Below are positions 11,760-24,153 of a DNA stretch of 64,000 bases, piece by piece. Within the stretch, counting starts at the first letter, position 1. Each line of letters begins with the position of its first letter. Both the position numbers and the translations under genes were made by a program. This stretch comes from Coriaria nepalensis (taxonomy: Eukaryota; Streptophyta; Magnoliopsida; Cucurbitales; Coriariaceae), in assembly GCA_027186245.1 (NCBI GenBank), contig CP114483.1, positions 10,932,220 to 10,996,219 on the forward strand, written 5' to 3'. The notes under the pieces were generated by a model. The model did no database searches. It was not told the DNA's origin and saw nothing but the letters and a program-made list of their open reading frames with translations.

Positions 11760-14700
11760 AGTCTCTTCTAGTCATTAAATCATTCTAAATTAATTCGAAC
11801 GAATTCTATTTTTGCCCTTCAAACATTATTTTCTTACATAACTTGTAATTAATCTATTGAAGACAACAATGCATTATTTTACCATTAAAAAGCATATCAC
11901 TCAGTGTTTTCAATCATTAAATTGTTTGAAGGCACTTTGAACCAATTCTCTTATTGCCTTTAAAACGTGACTTTCATGCATAACTTGCAATTGATCAATT
12001 GATGGCAATTATGCATTTTTTAGCCTTAAAGTCATATTTTTGTGTCTCTTTTAGTCAGTAAATCATTCTAAATCACTCCGAATGAAATTCGGCCTTTAAA
12101 CATGACTTTCGGGCATAACTTGCAGTTGATCTATTATAGGCAACAATGCATTTGTTTAGCCTTAAAGTCATGTCACTGAGTCTCTTCTAGTCATTAAATA
12201 ATTCTGAATTAATTTGAACGAATTCTATTTTCGCCCTTCAGACATTATTTTCTTACATAACTTGCAATTAATCTACTAAAGACAACAATGCATTATTTTA
12301 GCATTATAGAACATGTCACGCAGTCTTTTCAATCAATAAATTGTTTGAAGGCACTTCGAACCAATTCTCTTTTTGCATTTAAAACGCGACTTTCATGCAT
12401 AACTTGTAATTGATCTATTGATGGCAACTACGCATTTTTTTAGCCTTAAAATCATATTTTTACATCTCTTTTAGTCAGTAAATTATTCTAAATCACTTCG
12501 AATGAAATTCGGCCTTTAAATATGACATTCGTGCGTAACTTGCAGTTGATCTATTGAAGGCAACAATGCATTTGTTTAGCCTTAAAGTCATGTCACTGAG
12601 TCTCTTCTAGTCATTAAATAATTCTAAATTAATCTGAACGAATTCTATTTTCGCCCTTCAGACATTATTTTCTTACATAACTTGCAATTAATCTACTAAA
12701 GACAACAATGCATTATTTTAGCATTATAGAACATGTCACGCAGTCTTTTCAATCAATAAATTGTTTGAAGGCACTTCGAACCAATTCTCTTTTTGCATTT
12801 AAAACGCGACTTTCATGCATAACTTGTAATTGATCTATTGATGGCAACTACGCATTGTTTTAGCCTTAAAATCATATTTTTACATCTCTTTTAGTCAGTA
12901 AATTATTCTAAATCACTTCGAATGAAATTCGGCCTTTAAATATGACATTCGTGCGTAACTTGCAGTTGATCTATTGAAGGCAACAATGCATTTGTTTAGC
13001 CTTAAAGTCATGTCACTGAGTCTCTTCTAGTCATTAAATCATTCTAAATTAATTCGAACGAATTCTATTTTTGCCCTTCAAACATTATTTTCTTACATAA
13101 CTTGTAATTAATCTATTGAAGACAACAATGCATTATTTTACCATTAAAAAGCATATCACTCAGTGTTTTCAATCATTAAATTGTTTGAAGGCACTTTGAA
13201 CCAATTCTCTTATTGCATTTAAAACGTGACTTTCATGCATAACTTGCAATTGATCAATTGATGGCAATTATGCATTTTTTAGCCTCAAAGTCATATTTTT
13301 GCGTCTCTTTTAGTCAGTAAATCATTCTAAATCACTTCGAATGAAATTCGGCCTTTAAACATGACTTTCGGGCATAACTTGCAGTTGATCTATTATAGGC
13401 AACAATGCATTTCTTTAGCCTTAAAGTCATGTCACTGAGTCTCTTCTAGTCATTAAATAATTCTAAATTAATTTGAACGAATTCTATTTTCGCCCTTCAG
13501 ACATTATTTTCTTACATAACTTGCAATTAATCTACTAAAGACAACAATGCATTATTTTAGCATTATAGAACATGTCACGCAGTCTTTTCAATCAATAAAT
13601 TGTTTGAAGGCACTTCGAACCAATTCTCTTTTTGCATTTAAAACGCGACTTTCATGCATAACTTGTAATTGATCTATTGATGGCAACTACGCATTTTTTT
13701 TAGCCTTAAAATCATATTTTTACATCTCTTTTAGTCAGTAAATTATTCTAAATCACTTCGAATGAAATTCGGCCTTTAAATATGACATTCGTGCGTAACT
13801 TGCAGTTGATCTATTGAAGGCAACAATGCATTTGTTTAGCCTTAAAGTCATGTCACTGAGTCTCTTCTAGTCATTAAATAATTCTAAATTAATCTGAACG
13901 AATTCTATTTTCGCCCTTCAGACATTATTTTCTTACATAACTTGCAATTAATCTACTAAAGACAACAATGCATTATTTTAGCATTATAGAACATGTCACG
14001 CAGTCTTTTCAATCAATAAATTGTTTGAAGGCACTTCGAACCAATTCTCTTTTTGCATTTAAAACGCGACTTTCATGCATAACTTGTAATTGATCTATTG
14101 ATGGCAACTACGCATTGTTTTAGCCTTAAAATCATATTTTTACATCTCTTTTAGTCAGTAAATTATTCTAAATCACTTCGAATGAAATTCGGCCTTTAAA
14201 TATGACATTCGTGCGTAACTTGCAGTTGATCTATTGAAGGCAACAATGCATTTGTTTAGCCTTAAGGTCATGTAACTGAGTCTCTTCTAGTCATTAAATC
14301 ATTCTATATTAATTCGAACGAATTCTATTTTTGCCCTTCAAACATTATTTTCTTACATAACTTGTAATTAATCTATTGAAGACAACAATGCATTATTTTA
14401 CCATTAAAAAGCATATCACTCAGTGTTTTCAATCATTAAATTGTTTGAAGGCACTTTGAACCAATTCTCTTTTTGCATTTAAAACGTGACTTTCATGCAT
14501 AACTTGCAATTGATCAATTGATGGCAATTATGCATTTTTTAGCCTCAAAGTCATATTTTTGCGTCTCTTTTAGTCAGTAAATCATTCTAAATCACTTCGA
14601 ATGAAATTCGGCCTTTAAACATGACTTTCGGGCATAACTTGCAGTTGATCTATTATAGGCAACAATGCATTTCTTTAGCCTTAAAGTCATGTCACTGAGT

Positions 14701-15117
14701 CTCTTCTAGTCATTAAATAATTCTAAATTAATCTGAACGAATTCTATTTTCGCCCTTCAGACATTATTTTCTTACATAACTTGCAATTAATCTACTAAAG
14801 ACAACAATGCATTATTTTAGCATTATAGAACATGTCACGCAGTCTTTTCAATCAATAAATTGTTTGAAGGCACTTCGAACCAATTCTCTTTTTGCATTTA
14901 AAACGCGACTTTCATGCATAACTTGTAATTGATCTATTGATGGCAACTACGCATTTTTTTAGCCTTAAAATCATATTTTTACATCTCTTTTAGTCAGTAA
15001 ATTATTCTAAATCACTTCGAATGAAATTCGGCCTTTAAATATGACATTCGTGCGTAACTTGCAGTTGATCTATTGAAGGCAACAATGCATTTGTTTAGCC
15101 TTAAGGTCATGTAACTG
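11760..15117 (+). repeat. Three-unit higher-order repeat S-R-R, period ~1260 bp
   Basis: Unit S carries TACCATT, CAGTGTTTTC, TTGATCAATTGATGGCAATT and a short T-run, and is 419 bp. Unit R carries GCATTATAGAACATGTCACG and AATCAATAAATTG. The order is S 11760, R 12179, R 12599, S 13019, R 13438, R 13859, S 14279, R 14698. The third copy breaks off after its first R, where a TACCATT unit begins at 15118. The second R of copies 1 and 2 shares CGCATTGTTTTAGCC (about 12850 and 14112). No gene. Confidence 0.9.
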
Positions 15118-18100
15118 AGTCTCTTCTAGTCATTAAATCATTCTATATTAATTCGAACGAATTCTATTTTCGCCCTTCAAACATTATTTTCTTATATAAC
15201 TTGTAATTAATCTATTGAAGACAACAATGCATTATTTTACCATTAAAAAGCATATCACTCAGTCTTTTCAATCATTAAATTGTTTGAAGGCACTTCGAAC
15301 CAATTCTATTTTTGCATTCAGAACGCGTCTTTCATGCATAACTTGCAATTGATCTATTGATGGCAACTATGCATTTTTTTAGCCTTAAATTCATATTTTT
15401 GCGTCTCTTTTACTCAGTAACTCATTCGAAATCATTTCGAAAGAAATTCGGCCTTTAAACTTGACTTTCGTGCATAACTTGCAGTTGATCTATTATAGGC
15501 AACAATGCATTTGTTTAGCCTTCAAGTCATGTAACTGAGTCTCTTCTAGTCATTAAATCATTCTATATTAATTCGAACGAATTCTATTTTCGCCCTTAAA
15601 ACATTATTTTCTTACATAACTTGTAATTAATCTATTGAAGACAACAATGCATTATTTTAGCATTAAAAAGCATATCACTCAGTGTTTTCAATCATTAAAT
15701 TGTTTGAAGGCACTTCGAACCAACTCTCTTTTTGCATTTAAAACGCGACTTTCATGCATAACTTGCAATTGATCTATTGATGCGAACTACGCATTTTTTT
15801 AGCCTTAAAAAATCATATTTTTACATCTCTTTTAGTCAGTAAATTATTCTAAATCACTTCGAACGAAGTTTGGCCTTTAAACATGACTTTCGTGCGTAAC
15901 TTGTAGTTGATCTATTGAAGGCAACAATGCATTTGTTTAGCCTTAAAGTCATGTCACTGAGTCTCTTCTAGTCATTAAATCATTCTAAATTAATTTGAAC
16001 GAATTCTATTTTCGCCCTTCAAACATTATTTTCTTACATAACTTGTAATTAATCTATTGAAGACAACAATGCATTATTTTACCATTAAAAAGCATATCAC
16101 TCAGTGTTTTCAATCATTAAATTGTTTGAAGGCACTTCGAACCAATTCTCTTTTTTCATTTAAAACGTGACTTCCATGCATAACTTGCAATTGATCAAAT
16201 GATGGCAATTATGCATTTTTTTAGCCTTAAAGTCATATTTTTGCGTCTCTTTTAGTCAATAAATCATTCTAAATCACTTCGAATGAAATTCGGCCTTTAA
16301 ACATGACTTTCGTGCATAACTTGCAGTTGATCTATTGAAGGCAACAATGCATTTGTTCAGCCTTTATGTCATGTCACTTAGTCTCTTCGAGTCATTAAAT
16401 CATTCTAAATTAATACGAATGAATTCTATTTCCGCCCTTCAAACATTATTTTCTTACATAACTTGTAATTAATCTATTGAAGACAAGAATGCATTATTTT
16501 ACCATTAAAAAGCATATCACTCAGTGTTTTCAATCATTAAATTCTTTGAAGGCACTTCGAACCAATTCTATTTTTGTATTTAAAACGTGACTTTCATGCA
16601 TAACTTGCAATTGATCAATTGATGGCAATTATGCTTTTTTTAGCCTCAAAGTCATATTTTTGCATCTCTTTTAGTTAGTAAATCATTCTAAATCACTTCG
16701 AATAAAATTCGGCCTTTAAACATGACTTTCGTGCATAACTTGCAGTTGATCTATTATAGGCAACAATGCATTTGTTTAGCCTTAAAGTCATGTCACTGAG
16801 TCTCTTCTAGTCATTAAATCATTCTAAATTAATTTGAACGAATTCTATTTTCGCCCTTCAAACATTATTTTCTTACATAACTTGCAATTAATCTACTAAA
16901 GACAACAATGCATTATTTTAGCATTATAGAACATATCACTCAGTCTTTTCAATCAATAAATTGTTTGAAGGCACTTCGAACCAATTCTCTTTTTGCATTC
17001 AAAACACGACTTTCATGCATAACTTGCAACTGATCAATTGATGGCAATTATTCATTTTCTTAGCCTTAAAGTCATATTTTTGCGTCTCTTTTAGTCAATA
17101 AATCATTCTAAATCACTTCGAACGAAATTCGGCCTTTAAGCATGACTTTCATGTATAACTTGAAGCTGATCTATTGAAGGCAACAATGCATTTGTTTAGC
17201 CTTTAAGTCATGTCACTTAGTCTCTTCGAGTCATTAAATCATTCTAAATTAATACGAATGAATTGTATTTCCGCCCTTCAAACATTATTTTCTTACATTA
17301 CTTGTAATTAATCTATTGAAGACAACAATGCATTATTTTAGTATTAAAAAGCATATCACTCAGTCTTTTCAATCATTAAATTGTTTCAAGGCACTTCGAA
17401 CCAATTCTCTTTTTGCATTTAAAACGAGACTTTCATGCATAACTTGCAATTTATCTATTGATGGCAACTATGCATTTTTTAGCCTTAAAATCATATTTTT
17501 GCGTCTCTTTTAGTCAGTAAATCATTCTAAGTCACTTCGAACGAAATTCGGCCTTTAAACATGACTTTCGTGCGTAACTTGCAGTTGATCTATTGAAGGC
17601 AACAATGCATTTGTTTAGCCTTAAAGTCATGTCACTGAGTCTCTTCTAGTCATTAAATCATTCTAAATTAATTCTAACGAATTTTATTTTTTCCCTTCAA
17701 ACATTATTTTCTTACATAACTTGTAATTAATCTATTGAAGACAACAATGCATTATTTTACCATTAAAAAGCATATCACTCAGTGTTTTCAATCATTAAAT
17801 TGTTTGAAGGCGCTTCGAACCAATTCTCTTTTTGCATTTAAAACGTGACTTTCATGCATAACTTGCAATTGATCAATTGATGGCAATTATGCATTTTTTA
17901 GGCTCAAAGTCATATTTTTGCGTCGCTTTTAGTCAGTAAATCATTCTAAATCACTTCGAATGAAATTCGGCCTTTAAACATGACTTTCGTGCATAACTTG
18001 AAGTTGATCTATTATAGGCAACAATGCAGTTGTTTAGCCTTAAAGTCATGTCACTGAGTCTCTTCTAGTCATTAAATCATTCTAAATTAATTTGAACGAA

Positions 18101-18532
18101 TTCTATTTTCGCCCTTCAAACATTATTTTCTTACATAACTTGTAATTAATCTATTGAAGACAACAATGCATTATTTTACCATTAAAAAGCATATCACTCA
18201 GTGTTTTCAATCATTAAATTGTTTGAAGGCACTTCGAACCAATTCTCTTTTTTCATTTAAAACGTGACTTTCATGCATAACTTGCAATTGATCAATTGAT
18301 GGCAATTATGCATTTTTTTAGCCTTAAAGTCATATTTTTGCGTCTCTTTTAGTCAATAAATCATTCTAAATCACTTCGAATGAAATTCGGCCTTTAAACA
18401 TGACTTTCGTGCATAACTTGCAGTTGATCTATTGAAGGCAACAATGCATTTGTTCAGCCTTTATGTCATGTCACTTAGTCTCTTCGAGTCATTAAATCAT
18501 TCTAAATTAATACGAATGAATTCTATTTCCGC
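15118..18532 (+). repeat. Mixed subfamily 1 units with a 5-unit duplication
   Basis: These units are more diverged from each other than those to the left, for example TTTTACTCAGTAACTCATTCG near 15410. About 15960-16480 is repeated at about 18057-18577, an offset near 2097 bp. Both copies contain TTTTTTCATTTAAAACGTG and the unusual GTTCAGCCTTTATGTC. A Q-type A subunit with CTTCGAGTC, ATACGAATGAATTC and TTTCCGCCC occurs at about 16380, 17220 and 18480. No gene; the 65-codon open frame near 17316 is repeat text. Confidence 0.8.
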
Positions 18533-21500
18533 CCTTCAAACATTATTTTCTTACATAACTGGTAATTAATCTATTGAAGACAACAATGCATTATTTTAGT
18601 ATTAAAAAGCATATCACTCAGTCTTTTCAATCATTAAATTGTTTGAAGGCACTTCGAATCAATTCCCTTTTTGCATTTAAAACGAGACTTTCATGCATAA
18701 CTTGCAATTTATCTATTGATGGCAACTATGCATTTTTTAGCCTTAAAATCATATTTTTGCGCCTCTTTTAGTCAGTAAATCATTCTAAATCACTTCGAAC
18801 GAAATTCGGCCTTTAAACATGACTTTCGTGCGTACCTTGCAGTTGATCTATCAGGCAACAATGCATTTGTTTAGCCTTAAAGTCATGTCACTGAGTCTCT
18901 TCTAGTCATTAAATAATTCTAAATTAATTCGAACGAATTCTATTTTCGCCCTTCAAACATTATTTTCTTACATAACTGGTAATTAATCTATTGAAGACAA
19001 CGATGCATTATTTTAGAATTAAAAAGCATATCACTTAGTCTTTTCAATCATTAAATTGTTTGAAGGCACTTCGAACCAATTCTATTTTTGCATTTAGAAC
19101 GCGTCTTTCATGCATAACTTGCAATCGATCTATTGATGGCAACTATGCTTTTTTTTAGCCTTAAAGTCATATTTTTGCGTCTCTTTTAGTCAGTAACTCA
19201 TTCTAAATCACTTCGAAACAAATTCGGCCTTTAAACATGACTTTCGTGCGTAACTTGCAGTTGATCTATTGAAGGCAACAATGCATTTGTTTAGCCTTAA
19301 AGTCATGTCACTGAGTCTCTTCTAGTCATTAAATAATTCTAAATTAATTCGAACGAATTCTATTTTCGCCCTTCAAACATTATTTTCTTACATAACTGGT
19401 AATTAATCTATTGAAGACAACGATGCATTATTTTAGAATTAAAAAGCATATCACTTAGTCTTTTCAATCATTAAATTGTTTGAAGCACTTCGAACCAATT
19501 CTATTTTTGCATTTAGAACGCGTCTTTCATGCATAACTTGCAATCGATCTATTGATGGCAACTATGCTTTTTTTTAGCCTTAAAGTCATATTTTTGCGTC
19601 TCTTTTAGTCAGTAAATAATTCTAAATCACTTCGAACGAAATTCGGCCTTTAAACATGACCTTCGTGCGTAACTTGCAGTTGATCTATTGAAGGCAACAA
19701 TGCATTTGTTTAGCCTTAAAGTCATGCCACTGAGTCTCTTCTAGTCATCCAATCATTCTAAATTAATTCAAACAAATTCTATTTTCGCCCTTTAAACATT
19801 ATTTTCTTACATAACTTGTAATTAATCTATTGAAGACAACGATGCATTATTTTAGAATTAAAAAGCATATCACTCAGTCTTTTCAATCATTAAATTGTTG
19901 GAAGGCACTTCGAACCAATTCTAATTTTGCATTTAGAACGCGTCTTTCATGCATAACTTGCAATTGATCTATTGATGGCAACTATGCATTTTTTTAGCCT
20001 TAAAATCTGATTTTTGCGTCTCTTTTAGTCAGTAAATCATTCTAAATCACTTCGAATGAAATTCGGCCTTTAAACATGACTTTCGTGCGTTACTTGCAGT
20101 TGATCTATTGAAGGCAACAATGCATTTGTTTAGCCTTAAAGTCATGTCACTGAGTCTCTTCTAGTCATTAAATAATTCTAAATTAATTCGAACGAATTCT
20201 ATTTTCGCCCTTCAAACATTATTTTCTTACATAACTGGTAATTAATCTATTGAAGACAACGATGCATTATTTTAGAATTAAAAAGCATATCACTTAGTCT
20301 TTTCAATCATTAAATTGTTTGAAGCACTTCGAACCAATTCTATTTTTGCATTTAGAACGCGTCTTTCATGCATAACTTGCAATCGATCTATTGATGGCAA
20401 CTATGCTTTTTTTTAGCCTTAAAGTCATATTTTTGCGTCTCTTTTAGTCAGTAAATAATTCTAAATCACTTCGAACGAAATTCGGCCTTTAAACATGACC
20501 TTCGTGCGTAACTTGCAGTTGATCTATTGAAGGCAACAATGCATTTGTTTAGCCTTAAAGTCGTGTCACTGAGTCTCTTCTAGTCATTAAATCATTCTAT
20601 ATTAATTCGAACGAATTCTATTTTTGCCCTTCAAACATTATTTTCTTACATAACTGGTAATTAATCTATTGAAGACAACAATGCATTATTTTAGTATTAA
20701 AAAGCATATCACTCAGTCTTTTCAATCATTAAATTGTTTGAAGGCACTTCGAATCAATTCCCTTTTTGCATTTAAAACGAGACTTTCATGCATAACTTGC
20801 AATTTATCTATTGATGGCAACTATGCATTTTTTAGCCTTAAAATCATATTTTTGCGCCTCTTTTAGTCAGTAAATCATTCTAAATCACTTCGAACGAAAT
20901 TCGGCCTTTAAACATGACTTTCGTGCGTACCTTGCAGTTGATCTATTGAAGGCAACAATGCATTTGTTTAGCCTTAAAGTCATGTCACTGAGTCTCTTCT
21001 AGTCATTAAATAATTCTAAATTAATTCGAACGAATTCTATTTTCGCCCTTCAAACATTATTTTCTTACATAACTGGTAATTAATCTATTGAAGACAACGA
21101 TGCATTATTTTAGAATTAAAAAGCATATCACTTAGTCTTTTCAATCATTAAATTGTTTGAAGGCACTTCGAACCAATTCTATTTTTGCATTTAGAACGCG
21201 TCTTTCATGCATAACTTGCAATCGATCTATTGATGGCAACTATGCTTTTTTTTAGCCTTAAAGTCATATTTTTGCGTCTCTTTTAGTCAGTAACTCATTC
21301 TAAATCACTTCGAAACAAATTCGGCCTTTAAACATGACTTTCGTGCGTAACTTGCAGTTGATCTATTGAAGGCAACAATGCATTTGTTTAGCCATAAAGT
21401 CATGTCACTGAGTCTCTTCTAGTCATTAAATAATTCTAAATTAATTCGAACGAATTCTATTTTCGCCCTTCAAACATTATTTTCTTACATAACTGGTAAT

Positions 21501-21937
21501 TAATCTATTGAAGACAACGATGCATTATTTTAGAATTAAAAAGCATATCACTTAGTCTTTTCAATCATTAAATTGTTTGAAGCACTTCGAACCAATTCTA
21601 TTTTTGCATTTAGAACGCGTCTTTCATGCATAACTTGCAATCGATCTATTGATGGCAACTATGCTTTTTTTTAGCCTTAAAGTCATATTTTTGCGTCTCT
21701 TTTAGTCAGTAAATAATTCTAAATCACTTCGAACGAAATTCGGCCTTTAAACATGACCTTCGTGCGTAACTTGCAGTTGATCTATTGAAGGCAACAATGC
21801 ATTTGTTTAGCCTTAAAGTCATGCCACTGAGTCTCTTCTAGTCATCCAATCATTCTAAATTAATTCAAACAAATTCTATTTTCGCCCTTTAAACATTATT
21901 TTCTTACATAACTTGTAATTAATCTATTGAAGACAAC
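18533..21937 (+). repeat. Overlapping ~1.3 kb duplication at a 2095-2097 bp offset
   Basis: About 18533-19838 is repeated at about 20628-21937. Shared rare words are CATAACTGGTAATT, TCACTTAGTC, TATGCTTTTTTTTAGCC, CGAAACAAATTCGG and ATGCCACTGAG plus TCATCCAATC. The left copy has lost two bases at about 18850 (GATCTATCAGGC). A unit with a one-base deletion in B (TTGTTTGAAGCACTTCG) appears three times, near 19482, 20321 and 21579, showing that it was copied as a block. No gene. Confidence 0.85.
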
Positions 21938-24153
21938 AATGCATTATTTTAGTATTAAAAAGCATATCACTCAGTCTTTTCAATCATTAAATTGTTTGAA
22001 GGCACTTCGAACCAATTCTATTTTTGCATTTAGAACGCGTCTTTCATGCATAACTTGAAATCGATCTATTGATGGCAACTATGCATTTTTTTAGCCTTAA
22101 ATTCATATTTTTGCGTCTGTTTTAGTCAGTAAATCATTCTAAATCACTTCGAACAAAATTCGGCCTTTAAACATGACTTTCGTGCGTAACTTGCAGTTGA
22201 TCTATTGAAGGCAACAATGCATTTGTTTATCCTTAAAGTCATGTCACTGAGTCTCTTCTAGTCATTAAATCATTCTAAATTAATTCGAACAAATTCTATT
22301 TTCGCCCTTTAAACATTATTTTCTTACATAACTTGTAATTAATCTATTGAAGACAACAATGCATTATTTTAGTATTAAAAAGCATATCACTCAGTCTTTT
22401 CAATCATTAAATTGTTTGAAGGCACTTCGAACCAATTCTATTTTTGCATTTAGAACGCGTCTTTCATGCATAACTTGCAATTGATCTATTGATGGCAACT
22501 ATGCATTTTTTTGGCCTTAAAATCATATTTTTGCGTCTCCTTTAGTCAGTAAATCATTCTAAATCACTTCGAATGAAATTCGGCCTTTAAACATGACGTT
22601 CGTGCGTAACTTGTAGTTGATCTATTGAAGGCAACAATGCATTTGTTTAGCCTTAAAGTCATGTCACTGAGTCTCTTCTAGTCATTAAATCATTCTAAAT
22701 TAATTCGAACAAATTCTATTTTCGCTCTTTAAACATTATTTTCTTACATAACTTGTAATTAATCTATTGAAGACAACAATGCATTATTTTAGTATTAAAA
22801 GGCATATCACTCAGTCTTTTCAATCATTAAATTGTTTGAAGGCACTTCGAACCAATTCTAATTTTGCATTTAGAACGCGTCTTTCATGCATAACTTGAAA
22901 TCGATCTATTGATGGCAACTATGCATTTTTTTGGCCTTAAAATCATATTTTTGCGTCTCCTTTAGTCAGTAAATCATTCTAAATCACTTCGAATGAAATT
23001 CGGCCTTTAAACATGACGTTCGTGCGTAACTTGTAGTTGATCTATTGAAGGCAACAATGCATTTGTTTAGCCTTAAAGTCATGTCACTGAGTCTCTTCTA
23101 GTCATTAAATCATTCTAAATTAATTCGAACAAATTCTATTTTCGCCCTTTAAACATTATTTTCTTACATAACTTGTAATTAATCTATTGAAGACAACAAT
23201 GCATTATTTTAGTATTAGAAGGCATATCACTCAGTCTTTTCAATCATTAAATTGTTTGAAGGCACTTCGAACCAATTCTAATTTTGCATTTAGAACGCGT
23301 CTTTCATGCATAACTTGAAATCGATCTATTGATGGCAACTATGCATTTTTTTAGCCTTAAAGTCATATTTTTGCGTCTGTTTTAGTCAGTAAATCATTCT
23401 AAATCACTTCGAATGAAATTCGGCCTTTAAACATGACTTTCGTGCGTTACTTGCAGTTGATCTATTGAAGGCAACAATGCATTTGTTTAGCCTTAAAGTC
23501 ATGTCACTGAGTCTCTTCTAGTAATTAAATCATTCTAAATTAATTCGAACAAATTCTATTTTCGCCCTTTAAACATTATTTTCTTACATAACTTGTAATT
23601 AATCTATTGAAGACAACGATGCATTATTTTAGCATTAAAAAGCATATCACTCAGTCTTTTCAATCATTAAATTGTTTGAAGGCACTTCGAACCAATTCTA
23701 TTTTTGCATTTAGAACGCGTCTTTCATGCATAACTTGAAATCGATCTATTGATGGCAACTATGCATTTTTTTAGCCTTAAAGTCATATTTTTGCGTCTGT
23801 TTTAGTCAGTAAATCATTCTAAATCACTTCGAATGAAATTCGGCCTTTAAACATGACTTTCGTGCGTTACTTGCAGTTGATCTATTGAAGGCAACAATGC
23901 ATTTGTTTAGCCTTAAAGTCATGTCACTGAGTCTCTTCTAGTAATTAAATCATTCTAAATTAATTCGAACAAATTCTATTTTCGCCCTTTAAACATTATT
24001 TTCTTACATAACTTGTAATTAATCTATTGAAGACAACGATGCATTATTTTAGCATTAAAAAGCATATCACTCAGTCTTTTCAATCATTAAATTGTTTGAA
24101 GGCACTTCGAACCAATTCTATTTTTGCATTTAGAACGCGTCTTTCATGCATAA
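21938..24153 (+). repeat. Recently copied single units, including a 452 bp identical tandem pair
   Basis: Units share CTTGAAATCGATC in B and GCGTCTGTTTTAGTC or GTCTCCTTTAGTC in C. Two adjacent units with TAAAAGGCATATC or TAGAAGGCATATC and CTAATTTTGC lie at about 22680 and 23100. By direct comparison 23282-23733 is identical to 23702-24153, including CGTGCGTTACTTGC and TAGTAATTAAATC. No gene is seen. Confidence 0.85.

Noticed and set aside
17316..20866. Plus-strand open frames of 65 codons at 17316, 18574 and 20669
   Set aside because: They are chance frames in the A and B subunits. The three copies come from the same duplicated segment, and neighbouring units carry stops in this frame.
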